From contig NZ_JAAZTU010000011.1 in the NCBI RefSeq assembly GCF_012395185.1, positions 1 through 64,000 on the forward strand: 64,000 nt of DNA. The letters are read 5' to 3'. Below, piece after piece: positions 47,314 through 58,173 of this stretch (its first letter is position 1; the number at the start of each line of letters is the position of its first letter). This DNA comes from Vibrio aestuarianus (GTDB taxonomy: Bacteria; Pseudomonadota; Gammaproteobacteria; Enterobacterales; Vibrionaceae). Made by a program: the position numbers and the translations under genes. Below the pieces are notes generated by a model, which was not told the DNA's origin, ran no database searches, and worked only from the letters and a program-made list of their open reading frames with translations.

Positions 47314-48066
47314 TTATACGCCAAACCACTTCAATTTGTCGTGCAAACTGGTCACACTCCCGACCACGATTAATGCCGGGCTTTCGGCTTGTTGTGCTAA
47401 TTCTGGTAATTGGCTGAGAGACCCGCTGAACACGCGCTGCTGGGGGGTTGTGCCTCGTTCAATAATGGCGCAAGAGGTTTCCGCACTAAGGCCCGCATCC
47501 AATAAGTTGCGTGTAATGTTCGGACACTGTTTTAACCCCATATAAAAAACCAAGGTTTGATTATCTTGTGCTAAACATCGCCAATTAATCTCTTGACCAT
47601 CTTTTTGTAAATGACCCGTAATGAACTGAACACTCTGAGCATGGTCACGGTGCGTCAGCGGAATCCCAGCGTAAGAAGTGCACCCCATAGCGGCGGTAAT
47701 TCCAGGCACCACTTCGTAAGCGATATCATTTTCAGCTAGCGTTTCAAGTTCTTCACCACCTCGACCAAAAATAAACGAATCACCGCCTTTTAGTCGAACG
47801 ACCTTTTTACCTTCTTTGGCTTTATCGACCAGAACTTGGTTGATTTGATCTTGCGGTACACAATGGAAATCAAGCTGTTTCCCGACATAAATCATCTCTG
47901 CATTTTTAGGAGCAAGCGCTAAAATCCGTTGTGAGACTAATCGATCATATACCACGACTTGTGCTTGGCTGATCACTCGCAGACCTTTTACTGTCAATAA
48001 ATCAGGATCGCCTGGACCAGCGCCAACTAAAGAAACAAAACCACAAGTGGTCGCGATGTTTGTCAT
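47314..48066 (-). CDS. cobA: Uroporphyrinogen-III C-methyltransferase
   Basis: SAM-dependent methyltransferase (250 aa) making precorrin-2, the first step to siroheme. Motifs are [68 protein letters not shown] and the C-terminal PALIVVGSV. The oxidase/chelatase domain of CysG is absent. It ends the nirB-nirD-nirC-cobA group and would supply siroheme for NirB. Start at ATG 48066 with AAAGGT upstream. Confidence 0.94.
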   Translation of the reverse strand: MTNIATTCGFVSLVGAGPGDPDLLTVKGLRVISQAQVVVYDRLVSQRILALAPKNAEMIYVGKQLDFHCVPQDQINQVLVDKAKEGKKVVRLKGGDSFIFGRGGEELETLAENDIAYEVVPGITAAMGCTSYAGIPLTHRDHAQSVQFITGHLQKDGQEINWRCLAQDNQTLVFYMGLKQCPNITRNLLDAGLSAETSCAIIERGTTPQQRVFSGSLSQLPELAQQAESPALIVVGSVTSLHDKLKWFGV

Positions 48067-48143
48067 GAATGATACCTTTGCGTAGCGGTAAAAAGAATGA
48101 ATGCGATGCAAAAGAGAGGACGGTACCTCTCTAGCCGTAGTCG

Positions 48144-48956
48144 TTACGCCGCGTTACGCTGAGGAAGCGTCTTACCGTGGGTAATATAAAGGCTTAAACC
48201 TGTAAATAGTAAACCACCCACTAAGTTGCCTAATGTAGCTGGAATTTGGTTCCACACCAACCAATCGCCAATGGTAAATTCAGCACCCAGCATCATACCA
48301 AGTGGGAACAGATACATGTTCACGACTGCGTGCTCAAAAACCAAACCGAAGAAGATAAAAATAGGTAACCACATTGCAACCACTTTACCGCTCACTGTGG
48401 TTGATGTCATGGCGCCAACAACACCTAAACAAACCATCCAGTTACACAAAATACCTTTCACAAACACAGTAATCCAACCATTAAGCCCGTGCTCAGCAAA
48501 ACCCAAAGTACGCGAGGTAGATGCTTTAATAAACGCTTGGCCAACCGCACCAGGTTCCATACTAAAATTCATCGTAAAGGTCAGCGCGACAAGAAAAGCA
48601 ACCGATACTGCGCCAATTAAGTTACCAAGACCTACTAGCCCCCAGTTACGTAAAATGCCCGCTTTGGTTACGCCAGGACGTTTCTCAAATAGAGCCAAAG
48701 GAGCTAAAGCAAACACGCCAGTTAAAAGATCAAAGCCCATTAAGTTTAAGATACAAAAACCAACAGGAAAGACCAAAGCACCAACAATTGGCACTCCGGT
48801 TTGTACAGCAGCGGTAATCGCAACCGCAACAGCGATAGCCAAAATAGCCCCCGCCATGATGCCACGGATAATGGTGTCGCGCGTCGACATAAATACTTTG
48901 CTTTCGCCAGCATTAATCATGGTTTGTACAAAGTCAGCAGGTTTTACGTAAGACAT
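48144..48956 (-). CDS. nirC: NirC-like formate/nitrite transporter
   Basis: Inner-membrane FNT-family pentameric channel (270 aa, six helices). Family signatures include [20 protein letters not shown] and the second-half [28 protein letters not shown] segment. Placement between nirD and cobA points to nitrite rather than formate transport. The ATG at 48956 follows AAGGA. Confidence 0.88.
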   Translation of the reverse strand: MSYVKPADFVQTMINAGESKVFMSTRDTIIRGIMAGAILAIAVAVAITAAVQTGVPIVGALVFPVGFCILNLMGFDLLTGVFALAPLALFEKRPGVTKAGILRNWGLVGLGNLIGAVSVAFLVALTFTMNFSMEPGAVGQAFIKASTSRTLGFAEHGLNGWITVFVKGILCNWMVCLGVVGAMTSTTVSGKVVAMWLPIFIFFGLVFEHAVVNMYLFPLGMMLGAEFTIGDWLVWNQIPATLGNLVGGLLFTGLSLYITHGKTLPQRNAA

Positions 48957-49091
48957 AATGGTCCTTATTGTCACAAAAGTTAAAATTAAAAAAAGAAATT
49001 GAATAGACAAAGGCTTCCTGCTTTTGAACACCACCGAAAATAGATGGTGAACAAGAAGCCTTTTCGCTATTAAATCTCGTTGGCTTTCAGG

Positions 49092-49427
49092 TTACGCTGC
49101 AACTTCAACAACACCTTTCATGACGCGTACGGTGTACGTTTTTACGCTAAAGCGTTCATCTTCCATACACAGCCCCGTCAGCAGATTAAAACGCTGCTTT
49201 TTAAGCGGGCTTGCGACCCATAACTGATCTTGATGTTGGCAAATGAACCCGCGTGACAGCACATTAGAGTGTGCAAATGGATCCATGTTGCTGATAGCCA
49301 GTACTTCTTCAGTTTGTGCCGGACGAAAGATAGCGACTTGTTCACCATTAACTAATGCACACACACCAGTACCAGGGGTGATATCAGTAATGTCACACAC
49401 TGCTTGGAATACTTTATTGCTCACCAT
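49092..49427 (-). CDS. nirD: Nitrite reductase (NADH) small subunit
   Basis: Small subunit of 111 aa of assimilatory NirBD. It has a Rieske-like beta fold without the iron-sulphur ligands (DITPGTGVCALVNGEQVAIFR, and the usual Cys/His pairs are missing), as is normal for bacterial NirD. The start is 2 nt after the nirB stop, so the two are coupled. Confidence 0.93.
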   Translation of the reverse strand: MVSNKVFQAVCDITDITPGTGVCALVNGEQVAIFRPAQTEEVLAISNMDPFAHSNVLSRGFICQHQDQLWVASPLKKQRFNLLTGLCMEDERFSVKTYTVRVMKGVVEVAA

Positions 49428-49429
49428 GT

Positions 49430-52015
49430 TTATTTCTCCCCAACGGTTGATGTCGCTTGATTGCCAATAGCAACATGCAGGATATCGCCTTTCGCTTGTG
49501 GGTATTTTTCGCTATGACTGGCCGGACGATGTTGTTCACGTGCGGCAACAAAAACCACATTGTCATCACGCAAATCAGAGTTAATAAAGTGCGAAAAACG
49601 CTTCAACTGGTGTGGGCTGTTGATGGTATCAGTCCACTCGCAGCGGTAGTTGGCAATAAGTGCTGCAACGTCCGCTTCTAATTGGTCGTTAATGCCAAGT
49701 TTGTCTTCAACGATCACTTCACGAAGATAATCGACACCACCGTCTAAGTTGTCTAACCAAACCGAGGTGCGTTGTAATTTATCGGCGGTGCGAATGTAGA
49801 ACATCATGAAGCGGTCAATGTATTTCAGCAAAGTGGCTTCATCTAAATCAGAAGCCAGAAGATCAGCATGACGAGGCTTCATACCACCGTTACCACATAC
49901 ATACATATTCCAACCAGCATCGGTGGCAATGATACCCAAATCTTTACCTTGCGCTTCTGCACACTCACGGGTACAACCTGAAACACCAAATTTCATTTTG
50001 TGTGGGGTGCGAATACCTTTGTAGCGATTTTCAATCAGAACACCTAAACCAACACTGTCTTGCACGCCAAAACGACACCATGTGCTACCCACACACGTTT
50101 TCGCCATACGCAGTGCTTTCGCATACGCTTGACCTGTCTCGTATCCTGCATCAATCAGCTTGCGCCAAATCTCTGGTAAATCGTCTTTCTGAGCACCAAA
50201 TAAACCGATGCGCTGCGCGCCAGTAACCTTAGTGTAAAGGCTGTATTCTTGAGCGACATTCGCCAACACCGCAAGTGCTTGCGGTGTGACTTCACCACCA
50301 GCCATACGTGGGATCACCGAATAAGTGCCGTCTTTTTGCATGTTGCCAAGAAAGTTGTCGTTCGTATCTTGCAAACTGACGAGTGAAGGCTCAAGAACGT
50401 GATCACCCCAGCAAGAAGCTAAGATCGAGCCAATGGTTGGCTTACACACTTCACAACCATAACCTTTACCGTGCTTGTACAGCATGTCATCAAAGCTCTT
50501 GATGCCTTCGATACGAATCAAATGGAATAACTCTTGGCGTGAATACGCAAAATGCTCACAAATGTCGTTTTTTACTTCCACGCCAGATTTAGCAAGCTCG
50601 GCATTCAGAACCGAAGTCACCAATGGCACACAACCACCGCAACCCGTTCCTGCCCCGGTGACCGCTTTAATGGCACTCAAAGTATGGTGACCATCCGCTA
50701 CCGCTTGGGCTATTTTCGCTTTAGTAACATCAAAACAAGAGCAGATCACCGCGGAATCAGGTAACGCATCCGCACCTAATGCTGGTTTTTCAGCCCCTAC
50801 ATGAGCCGGTAAAATAAGCGTATCGGGGTGTTTTGGTAGCTCAATTTCATTGAGTTTGAGTTGCAGTAAATCACCGTAGTCTGACGTATCGCCAACTAAA
50901 ACTGCACCGAGCAGTTTTCTGCCGTCCTCCGAGACAGTAATGCGTTTATAAACTTCGTCTTCTTCATTTTGATAAACGTAGCTCTTACAACCCGGAGTTC
51001 GGCCATTCGCATCACCAATTGAGCCAACTTTCACTCCCAATAATTTGAGTTTGGCGCTCATGTCTGCACCTTCGAATTGGCTGTCGTTACCAACAAGATG
51101 ATCAACCGCAACGGTGGCCATTTTGTAACCAGGAGCAACAAGACCAAAAAAGGTTTGATTCCAAGAAGCACATTCGCCAATCGCGTAAATATCAGGATCA
51201 GAAGTTTGACAGTGATCGTTGATAGCAACACCACCACGCGGAGCAATGTCTAGGCCCATTTGACGAGCCAATTTGTCTTGAGGACGTATCCCTGCTGAAA
51301 ATACGATGAAGTCGACTTCTAAATCTGAGCCATCTGCAAACTTCATGGTATTACGAGCGTTTTCACCTTGCGCCACAATCTCTAACGTATTTTTACTGGT
51401 GTGAACTTGCACTCCCATACGCTCAATTTTATTACGCAGTTGCAAACCACCTTGTAGATCAAGTTGCTCTGCCATTAGCACCGGAGCAAATTCGACAACG
51501 TGTGTTTGCACACCTAGCGCTTTTAACGCGCCAGCGGCTTCAAGGCCAAGCAAACCACCACCTATCACAGCACCGCTTTTACTTTTCTTCGAACACGCTT
51601 CTATCGCTTTAAGATCTTCAATCGTGCGGTATACAAAGCAATCTTTACTTTCATTACCTTTAATCGGCGGGACAAATGGGAAAGAGCCCGTAGCAAGAAC
51701 GAGTTTGTCATAAGACACTTCGCGCCCAGTGCTCGAGTAAACCACGCGTTTATCGCGGTTAATGTTAATCGCACGTTCGCCAATCAACACATTGATGGCA
51801 TGCTTTTGGTAGAAACCTTGTTTAACAAGAGAAAGCTCTTCAGCGGTATGGTGTGAGAAATAGGAGGAAAGATGTACTCGGTCGTAAGCGACACGAGGTT
51901 CTTCACAAAAGACCGTCACATCAAGCATTGATGCGTCCATTTTTTCCACCAAATCTTCGATATAGCGATGACCAACCATGCCATTACCGATGATGACTAG
52001 CTTCATCTTGCTCAT
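49430..52015 (-). CDS. nirB: Nitrite reductase (NADH) large subunit
   Basis: Cytoplasmic enzyme reducing nitrite to ammonium with NADH (861 aa). The N-terminal FAD motif is LVIIGNGMVGHRYIEDL, with NADH-binding GGGLLGLEAAGAL near residue 152. A BFD-like 2Fe-2S region (ICSCFDVTKAKIAQAV and GTGCGGCVPLV, about residues 423-460) precedes the siroheme/4Fe-4S reductase domain with TCVGSTWCRFG, FGVSGCTRECAEAQGKD and a later CGNGG segment. AGGA precedes the ATG. First gene of the nirBDC-cobA operon, with FNR- and NarP-like sites upstream. Confidence 0.95.
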   Translation of the reverse strand: MSKMKLVIIGNGMVGHRYIEDLVEKMDASMLDVTVFCEEPRVAYDRVHLSSYFSHHTAEELSLVKQGFYQKHAINVLIGERAININRDKRVVYSSTGREVSYDKLVLATGSFPFVPPIKGNESKDCFVYRTIEDLKAIEACSKKSKSGAVIGGGLLGLEAAGALKALGVQTHVVEFAPVLMAEQLDLQGGLQLRNKIERMGVQVHTSKNTLEIVAQGENARNTMKFADGSDLEVDFIVFSAGIRPQDKLARQMGLDIAPRGGVAINDHCQTSDPDIYAIGECASWNQTFFGLVAPGYKMATVAVDHLVGNDSQFEGADMSAKLKLLGVKVGSIGDANGRTPGCKSYVYQNEEDEVYKRITVSEDGRKLLGAVLVGDTSDYGDLLQLKLNEIELPKHPDTLILPAHVGAEKPALGADALPDSAVICSCFDVTKAKIAQAVADGHHTLSAIKAVTGAGTGCGGCVPLVTSVLNAELAKSGVEVKNDICEHFAYSRQELFHLIRIEGIKSFDDMLYKHGKGYGCEVCKPTIGSILASCWGDHVLEPSLVSLQDTNDNFLGNMQKDGTYSVIPRMAGGEVTPQALAVLANVAQEYSLYTKVTGAQRIGLFGAQKDDLPEIWRKLIDAGYETGQAYAKALRMAKTCVGSTWCRFGVQDSVGLGVLIENRYKGIRTPHKMKFGVSGCTRECAEAQGKDLGIIATDAGWNMYVCGNGGMKPRHADLLASDLDEATLLKYIDRFMMFYIRTADKLQRTSVWLDNLDGGVDYLREVIVEDKLGINDQLEADVAALIANYRCEWTDTINSPHQLKRFSHFINSDLRDDNVVFVAAREQHRPASHSEKYPQAKGDILHVAIGNQATSTVGEK

Positions 52016-52080
52016 ATGGGTTCCTAATTTATATAACCATTTATTGAGCGAGATTCTCAGTTATGAAGAAAAATGAATTA

Positions 52081-52094
52081 ATGATGTAAATCAA
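52081..52094 (-). promoter_or_regulatory. FNR-like box upstream of nirB
   Basis: On the minus strand the sequence is TTGATTTACATCAT, matching TTGAT-N4-ATCAA at all but the last base. It is centred about 73 bp before the nirB start codon, consistent with anaerobic activation at -41.5 from a start site near 52046. Confidence 0.6.
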
Positions 52095-52108
52095 TTACAA
52101 ATTCAAAC

Positions 52109-52123
52109 TACCCTAAAGAGGTA
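52109..52123 (-). promoter_or_regulatory. NarP/NarL-like element upstream of nirB
   Basis: Minus-strand TACCTCTTTAGGGTA contains one perfect TACYYMT heptamer and an imperfect inverted partner, with a one-base-shorter gap than the usual 7-2-7. Its centre is about 28 bp upstream of the FNR-like box, the same spacing as in E. coli nirB. Confidence 0.4.
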
Positions 52124-52342
52124 GGCAAAATCAGCCATTCTTCAGTAAAAACAGTAAGTAACCATATTTATTGTATGGATTAATGACTTTTTAGATATCT
52201 GAGTATCACTGTAAACATTTCATAACATTACCAAAATGTAACCAACATTCACTTCAAGCATTTTTGTGTTTCACTTAACCAAGCCTTTCATTAAGCCTTC
52301 ACATTCATTGGTTAAGTTAGCGTGACAACAACGAGGTCGAAT

Positions 52343-53131
52343 GTGAAACCACTCAAACGCTATCAGTACGAACGTTACGCCGTACTGTGTAATCTTACGT
52401 ACCAACGTACTTTTAAACAGACACGTTATGGTTTTGATCCTAATGGGCAACGCATCATTCGTAATCAATTTGGCAAAATCATGGTACGAGTCCTGTGGAG
52501 CCAAAATCACGAAGAAGTGATTGTCGTGATAAAAGGATCGCATAGCGTAAGTGATTGGCTTTTGAACTTTGCAATGTGGACCCGAAGCTGTCAGCACCTT
52601 GGCTTACCTTATCGCATTCATGCAGGTTTTTATCATCTGCTTCACCAAGAAAGCCAGCCTACACGCAATGAAGATAAGTTGGGTTTGTCTGTTATTGAGC
52701 GTTTAGAAAACTTTGTTACACCACTTATCCAAAATGGCAAGCGCATTACCATTACCGGCCACTCTTCAGGCGGAGCGATTGGTTGTGTATTTGCTGATTA
52801 TTTAGAAAAAAAACACCCAAAATCTATCAAACGAATTGTGACTTTTGGTCAACCAGCCATCGGGGATTGGAACTTTCACAAACACTATGCTTTAGGTCAC
52901 AAAACTTACCGCATTTGCTGTGATCTCGACATTGTGACATTTATGCCACCAATTCCATTGCTCTATTGGCATGTAGGGAAATTACTATGGCTGTATAACG
53001 GTAAAATTTACGAAAACACACCAACATGGATACGAATGGCACGTTCGTTATTCAGTTGGCTTGTCCGCCCATTTTCCTATCACCTCATGAGTAAATACAT
53101 CCGCAATAAGGATTTTTTCGATGAACGATAA
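52343..53131 (+). CDS. Lipase class 3 family protein
   Basis: Alpha/beta-hydrolase of 262 aa with the nucleophile elbow ITITGHSSGGAIGCVFADYL (GxSxG, Ser near residue 145), preceded by VIVVIKGSHSVSDWLLNF and followed by VTFGQPAIGDWNF and a probable catalytic Asp in CCDLDIVTFMPP. No signal peptide is seen, so it is probably cytoplasmic or released otherwise. I chose the GTG at 52343 because GAGG is 7 nt upstream; another GTG at 52322 is in frame. Substrate unknown. Confidence 0.82.
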   Translation: MKPLKRYQYERYAVLCNLTYQRTFKQTRYGFDPNGQRIIRNQFGKIMVRVLWSQNHEEVIVVIKGSHSVSDWLLNFAMWTRSCQHLGLPYRIHAGFYHLLHQESQPTRNEDKLGLSVIERLENFVTPLIQNGKRITITGHSSGGAIGCVFADYLEKKHPKSIKRIVTFGQPAIGDWNFHKHYALGHKTYRICCDLDIVTFMPPIPLLYWHVGKLLWLYNGKIYENTPTWIRMARSLFSWLVRPFSYHLMSKYIRNKDFFDER

Positions 53132-53348
53132 AACCAGCATTCAAACCAAAAACAAAAGCGACTTCAAATGTTTTTTACACTAAACAAATGACAAAAATAA
53201 ACCATAACAAACTGAATAAAAACAAAAAATAGCATTAACCACAAATATATTAGGTTATTTATCGCTCAAAAATAAATTTGAACTCTAATTATTATCATGG
53301 CATTTTATATTTAACTAATCGTTCAATATAAAATAATCAGGATCAATT

Positions 53349-53942
53349 ATGCCAAAGGTAGGGATGCCAGACATACGAAAACCTCAGCTTGTTGCCGCAA
53401 CAATGGCGGTCATTGAACGCGTTGGATTACATGGCGCAAGTATCGCTTTAATCAGCAAAGAAGCGGGTGTCTCGACAGGGATTATCAATCACTACTTTGG
53501 CGGCAAGCATGGATTATTGGAAGAGACAATGCGTGTTGTTTTACGTGAGCTTTCAACGACCATTACTCAGCATTTAAACCAACTCCCAAAAGAGGCTCAT
53601 TACGAACGCATTAATGCCATCGTAACCGGTAATTTCAAAGGGTTCCAAGCGGAAAACCAAGTTGTTAAAACATGGTTAGCGTTTTGGGCTTACTCTATGC
53701 ACGACGCACAATTAAATCGCCTGCAATACGTCAATGAACAGCGGTTACTTTCTCATCTTAAGATTGAACTCAAGCCACTGCTCCCATCAGAACAGGTCAA
53801 TCTCGTGGCTCATGGTATTGCGTCACTGATTGATGGCATTTGGCTACGCGGAGCATTAAACCCCAAAGGGATCGACCCAGCTCAAGCACATTCCATCATT
53901 AACGATTACCTCAATAAACAATTAGCGTTTTACGCACAATAA
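53349..53942 (+). CDS. betI: Transcriptional repressor BetI
   Basis: TetR-family repressor (197 aa) of choline oxidation genes. It starts [21 protein letters not shown] with the helix-turn-helix [28 protein letters not shown], characteristic of BetI. Choline binding relieves repression. First gene of betIBA-choXWV, so the operon is autoregulated; AGGATCAATT precedes the ATG. The 217-bp upstream region is AT-rich and should hold the operator. Confidence 0.93.
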   Translation: MPKVGMPDIRKPQLVAATMAVIERVGLHGASIALISKEAGVSTGIINHYFGGKHGLLEETMRVVLRELSTTITQHLNQLPKEAHYERINAIVTGNFKGFQAENQVVKTWLAFWAYSMHDAQLNRLQYVNEQRLLSHLKIELKPLLPSEQVNLVAHGIASLIDGIWLRGALNPKGIDPAQAHSIINDYLNKQLAFYAQ

Positions 53943-53963
53943 CAACTCACTTCAGGCCTTCAA

Positions 53964-55424
53964 ATGGAAATAAAATCGCTTTATATCAACGGAACACTCA
54001 GCTCCGCCACTTCAGGAGAACGTTTCGATACCTACAACCCAGCAACAGGTGAAGTGATAGCAAGATTGCAGCACGCCAGTGCCAATGACATTGCACAAGC
54101 TATCACCTCAGCCAAGCAAGGATTTGCGATATGGTCAAGAATGACCGCAACAGAACGCAGCCGTATTTTGCTAAAAGCAGTAAAAATACTTAGAGAACGA
54201 AACGATGAACTTGCTGTACTTGAAGTTCTCGATACCGGTAAGCCGATTCAAGAAGCCAATTGCGTTGATATTGCTACTGGCGCTGACGTCATTGAGTACT
54301 TTGCGAATTTAGCCCCATCGCTTCAAGGCGAGCAACAGCCGCTCAATGACCATCAGTTTTTTTATACTCGCCGCGAGCCATTAGGCATCTGCGCAGGCAT
54401 TGGCGCATGGAATTATCCGATTCAAATCGCGATGTGGAAATCAGCGCCAGCACTGGCTGCCGGCAATGTGATGATTTTCAAGCCCTCAGAGGAAACGCCA
54501 TTAAGCGCGTTAAAACTGGCAGAGATCTTCAGTGAAGCGGGAGTGCCAGACGGCGTCTTTAACGTGGTTCAAGGTGATTACCGCGTAGGTCAAATGCTGA
54601 CGGCCCACCCTGATATTGCCAAAGTCTCTTTTACCGGTGAATCGGGTACCGGGAAAGCCGTAATGGCAGACAGCGCTCGCAGCTTGAAGTCTGTCACTAT
54701 GGAATTGGGCGGCAAGTCACCGCTCATTATTTTTGATGATGCCAAGCTTGATCAAGCCGTTTCCGCTGCCATGGTGGCAAACTTTTATACCCAAGGCGAA
54801 GTGTGTACCCATGGGACGCGCGTTTTCGTGCACGACAGCCTCTACGATGCGTTTGTCGCTCAGCTTAAGCTGCGTACTGAACAATTAGTGGTTGGTGATC
54901 CTATGGATATCAACACCCAGATTGGCGCGTTAATTTCCAAACCTCATTTAAACAAAGTGCTCACAGCCATTGAACAAGCCAAAGCTAGCCAAGCAACTTT
55001 GCTCACTGGTGGTTATCAAGTTACCGATAACGGCCTAGATAAGGGCAATTTTGTTGCACCAACTGTTTTCATTGATTGCACTGATGACATGCCGCATGTT
55101 GAACAAGAAATCTTTGGCCCTGTAATGTCAGTGCTTAAGTTTAGCGATGAAGACGAAGTGATCGCGCGCGCGAATGGCACGCAATATGGCTTAGCGGCAG
55201 GAGTGTTCACACAGAACCTTTCACGTGCACACCGAGTAATTCACCAACTTCAAGCCGGGATCTGCTGGATAAATACTTGGGGAGATTCTCCGGCAGAAAT
55301 GCCTGTTGGTGGTTATAAGCATTCTGGGATTGGCCGTGAAAATGGCATAGAAACCCTTAAGCACTATACCCAAACCAAAAGCATTTTAGTGGAGCTAGAT
55401 GATTTTGCTAGCCCATATGCTTAA
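53964..55424 (+). CDS. betB: Betaine aldehyde dehydrogenase
   Basis: NAD(P)-dependent aldehyde dehydrogenase (486 aa) converting betaine aldehyde to glycine betaine. It has the cofactor segment [30 protein letters not shown], the general base Glu in [11 protein letters not shown] and the nucleophile Cys in [17 protein letters not shown]. Second step of the choline to betaine pathway; 21 bp after betI. Confidence 0.95.
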   Translation: MEIKSLYINGTLSSATSGERFDTYNPATGEVIARLQHASANDIAQAITSAKQGFAIWSRMTATERSRILLKAVKILRERNDELAVLEVLDTGKPIQEANCVDIATGADVIEYFANLAPSLQGEQQPLNDHQFFYTRREPLGICAGIGAWNYPIQIAMWKSAPALAAGNVMIFKPSEETPLSALKLAEIFSEAGVPDGVFNVVQGDYRVGQMLTAHPDIAKVSFTGESGTGKAVMADSARSLKSVTMELGGKSPLIIFDDAKLDQAVSAAMVANFYTQGEVCTHGTRVFVHDSLYDAFVAQLKLRTEQLVVGDPMDINTQIGALISKPHLNKVLTAIEQAKASQATLLTGGYQVTDNGLDKGNFVAPTVFIDCTDDMPHVEQEIFGPVMSVLKFSDEDEVIARANGTQYGLAAGVFTQNLSRAHRVIHQLQAGICWINTWGDSPAEMPVGGYKHSGIGRENGIETLKHYTQTKSILVELDDFASPYA

Positions 55425-55442
55425 TAGTCAAAGGAGCCTTCT

Positions 55443-57143
55443 ATGTTAAATCACTTTGATTACATTATCGTCGGTGCGGGCTCAGCAGGTTGTGTTCTTG
55501 CCGATCGCTTAACCGAGTCTGGCGAACATCAGGTTTTACTGCTCGAAGCGGGTGGTAGCGATAAAAGCATTTTTATTCAAATGCCCACCGCCCTTTCTTA
55601 CCCGATGAACAGCGAAAAATACGCATGGCAATTTGAAACCGAGTCAGAGCCCGATCTCGACGGGCGTAAATTACATTGTCCACGAGGCAAAGTACTCGGA
55701 GGCAGTTCTTCGATCAATGGCATGGTATACGTACGCGGCCACGCTTGCGATTTTGATGAATGGGAATCACTGGGCGCTAAAGGTTGGAATTATCAAAATT
55801 GTTTACCCTATTTTCGCCGCGCTGAATCTTGGATAGGTGGCGATAACGCTTATCGTGGCGGCAACGGACCCGTCGGTACTTGTAATGGTAACGACATGCA
55901 ATTGAACCCACTTTATCAAGCCTTCATCGATGCGGGCAAAGAAGCCGGTTATCCAGAAACTGACGATTACAATGCTTATCAGCAGGAAGGTTTCGGACCA
56001 ATGCATATGACGGTAGATTCTGGAGTTCGCGCCTCAACGTCCAATGCCTATTTACGCCGCGCGATGAAGCGCCCGAACCTCACCGTAAAAACAGGAATTG
56101 TGGCACATAAGATCTTGATTGAAGAGCAAAAGGCCATCGGCGTTGAGTTTGAAAAATCAGGTAAGATCCAACAAGCGTTTTGCTTGCGAGAAGTGATCTC
56201 AAGTGCTGGTTCTATTGGCTCTCCTCAACTTTTGCAACTTTCAGGTATTGGCCCTAAAGCGCTGCTTGAACAAGTTGGTGTGAAACTGAAGCAAGACCTG
56301 CCTGGCGTGGGTGAAAACTTACAAGATCATTTAGAGATCTATTTTCAATACCATTGCAAACAGCCGATCACACTAAACAGTAAACTCGGTTTAATCAGCA
56401 AGGGGCTTATCGGCACTGAATGGATCTTAACTCGTAAAGGATTAGGGGCAACCAACCACTTCGAATCGTGCGCGTTTATTCGCTCTCGCGCAGGGCTCAA
56501 ATGGCCAAATATTCAATACCACTTTTTACCTGCTGCGATGCGGTACGACGGCCAAGCGGCCTTTGATGGTCACGGCTTCCAAGTTCACGTGGGGCCCAAT
56601 AAGCCAGAAAGCCGAGGACAAGTACAAATTGTCTCTCGCGATCCAACGGTTTCACCCTCTATCGCATTTAATTACCTATCAACCGAACAAGATCGCCAAG
56701 ATTGGCGCGATTGCATTCGTCTCACCCGTGAAATTCTAGCGCAACCAGCATTGGATACTTATCGGGGCGAAGAAATTCAACCGGGTGATGAGCTCCAAAG
56801 CGATAACGATATTGATTCATGGGTCAAACAGAATGTAGAAAGCGCTTATCACCCCTCTTGCAGCTGCAAAATGGGCGCAGATGACGACCCAATGGCCGTG
56901 GTGAATGAACAGTGCCAAGTGCGCGGAATTCAAGCTTTACGCGTGGTGGATTCCTCGATATTCCCAAGCATTCCCAACGGGAACCTGAATGCGCCAACCA
57001 TCATGGTCGCAGAGCGCGCCGCCGATCTTATTTTAGGCAAACCGCTATTAGCCAGTACTGAAGCTCCAGTATGGATAGCACCAGACTGGCAAACCAAACA
57101 AAGAATAAAACCACCAATGAGAAAGCAGGACGCTTACTCATAA
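55443..57143 (+). CDS. betA: Choline dehydrogenase
   Basis: FAD-dependent GMC oxidoreductase (566 aa), membrane-associated, oxidising choline to betaine aldehyde. The N-terminal motif is [20 protein letters not shown] with the ADP-binding Glu in LLLEAGG, then the GMC signature [35 protein letters not shown], and the C-terminal catalytic HPSCSCKMG with [24 protein letters not shown] precedes the ATG. Confidence 0.95.
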   Translation: MLNHFDYIIVGAGSAGCVLADRLTESGEHQVLLLEAGGSDKSIFIQMPTALSYPMNSEKYAWQFETESEPDLDGRKLHCPRGKVLGGSSSINGMVYVRGHACDFDEWESLGAKGWNYQNCLPYFRRAESWIGGDNAYRGGNGPVGTCNGNDMQLNPLYQAFIDAGKEAGYPETDDYNAYQQEGFGPMHMTVDSGVRASTSNAYLRRAMKRPNLTVKTGIVAHKILIEEQKAIGVEFEKSGKIQQAFCLREVISSAGSIGSPQLLQLSGIGPKALLEQVGVKLKQDLPGVGENLQDHLEIYFQYHCKQPITLNSKLGLISKGLIGTEWILTRKGLGATNHFESCAFIRSRAGLKWPNIQYHFLPAAMRYDGQAAFDGHGFQVHVGPNKPESRGQVQIVSRDPTVSPSIAFNYLSTEQDRQDWRDCIRLTREILAQPALDTYRGEEIQPGDELQSDNDIDSWVKQNVESAYHPSCSCKMGADDDPMAVVNEQCQVRGIQALRVVDSSIFPSIPNGNLNAPTIMVAERAADLILGKPLLASTEAPVWIAPDWQTKQRIKPPMRKQDAYS

Positions 57144-57179
57144 AATTTATAAAGTCAGTCAAAAATACAAGGAAATAAC

Positions 57180-58124
57180 ATGTCTATTACTAAAAAAACC
57201 GTGCTCACACTTGCAATGACGACTCTGCTCAGTGCCAATGCTTATGCTAATCAGTGCGATACCGTGCGCTTTGCTGATGTAGGTTGGACAGACATTACCG
57301 CCACAACAGCCGTGACCACAGAGCTGCTTAAAGGGCTAGGCTATCAGACAAAAATCGATTTGCTCTCAGTACCAGTGACCTACTCATCTATGGCAAACGG
57401 TGACATTGATGTATTCCTCGGTAACTGGATGCCAACCATGGAAGGCGATATCGCCAAATACCGTGAAGCTGGAACGGTTGAAACTCTACGCGCTAACTTG
57501 GAAGGAGCAAAATACACACTCGCTGTGCCTAAGTACGTTTATGATGCCGGTGTCCATTCGTTTGCTGATATCGCTAAATTTTCAGATAAATTCCGCGACA
57601 AAATCTATGGTATTGAACCGGGCAATGACGGTAATCGCTTAATCCAAACGATGATCGATGAAAACGCTTTTGGACTGAACGATTTTAGCGTTGTTGAGTC
57701 AAGTGAGGCGGGCATGGTGTCACAAGTAGCACGCTCGGTACGTCGTAATCAGTGGATTGTGTTTCTAGGTTGGGCTCCGCACCCGATGAACAGCAATGTT
57801 GAAATGGAATACCTTGATGGCGGTGACGATTACTTTGGCCCAAACTACGGTGGTGCAAATGTCTACACCAATGTTCGTCAGAATTACCTAGCACAATGCC
57901 CAAATGTCGGTAATTTATTAAAAAACCTATCCTTCTCGCTTGAAATGGAAAACCAATTGATGGAATCCATTCTCAACCAAGGCGTCTTACCAGAACAAGC
58001 CGCTCGCCAATGGTTAATCAAACATCCAGAAAGTATTGTTCCATGGCTAAAGAATGTAAAAACCAAAGCTGGAGCACCTGCACAACAAGCTATTAGCAAC
58101 TATTTAGCGCCATTTAAAGCATAA
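57180..58124 (+). CDS. choX: Choline/glycine betaine ABC transporter binding protein
   Basis: Periplasmic binding protein (314 aa) with a signal peptide (residues 1-23, AYA). It begins NQCDTVRFADVGWTDITATTA, then VPVTYSSMANGDIDVFLGNWMP; the aromatic residues are of the kind that box quaternary amines. Position after betIBA favours choline as ligand (ChoX type), although glycine betaine is possible. AAGGA precedes the ATG. Confidence 0.9.
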   Translation: MSITKKTVLTLAMTTLLSANAYANQCDTVRFADVGWTDITATTAVTTELLKGLGYQTKIDLLSVPVTYSSMANGDIDVFLGNWMPTMEGDIAKYREAGTVETLRANLEGAKYTLAVPKYVYDAGVHSFADIAKFSDKFRDKIYGIEPGNDGNRLIQTMIDENAFGLNDFSVVESSEAGMVSQVARSVRRNQWIVFLGWAPHPMNSNVEMEYLDGGDDYFGPNYGGANVYTNVRQNYLAQCPNVGNLLKNLSFSLEMENQLMESILNQGVLPEQAARQWLIKHPESIVPWLKNVKTKAGAPAQQAISNYLAPFKA

Positions 58125-58173
58125 ATTAATTTAGAGGAGGAGGTGAGCATTTCACCTTCCGAAAGGCTATATC

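Larger units (their letters stand above)
52016..52342. promoter_or_regulatory. nirB/lipase divergent intergenic region
   Basis: A 327-bp AT-rich region between nirB (minus) and the lipase-like gene (plus). The nirB-proximal part holds the FNR- and NarP-like sites. From about 52130 to 52330 I see only AT-rich sequence and no certain promoter for the lipase-like gene. Confidence 0.5.

Noticed and set aside
48226..48951. 241-codon plus-strand open frame opposite nirC
   Set aside because: It is antisense to a well-conserved transporter gene, and its protein looks like the mirror of a hydrophobic gene with high Thr/Pro/Lys content. No ribosome binding site.
52271..52597. 108-codon minus-strand frame between nirB and the lipase-like gene
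   Set aside because: It overlaps the conserved lipase N-terminus on the other strand and shows no recognisable domain.
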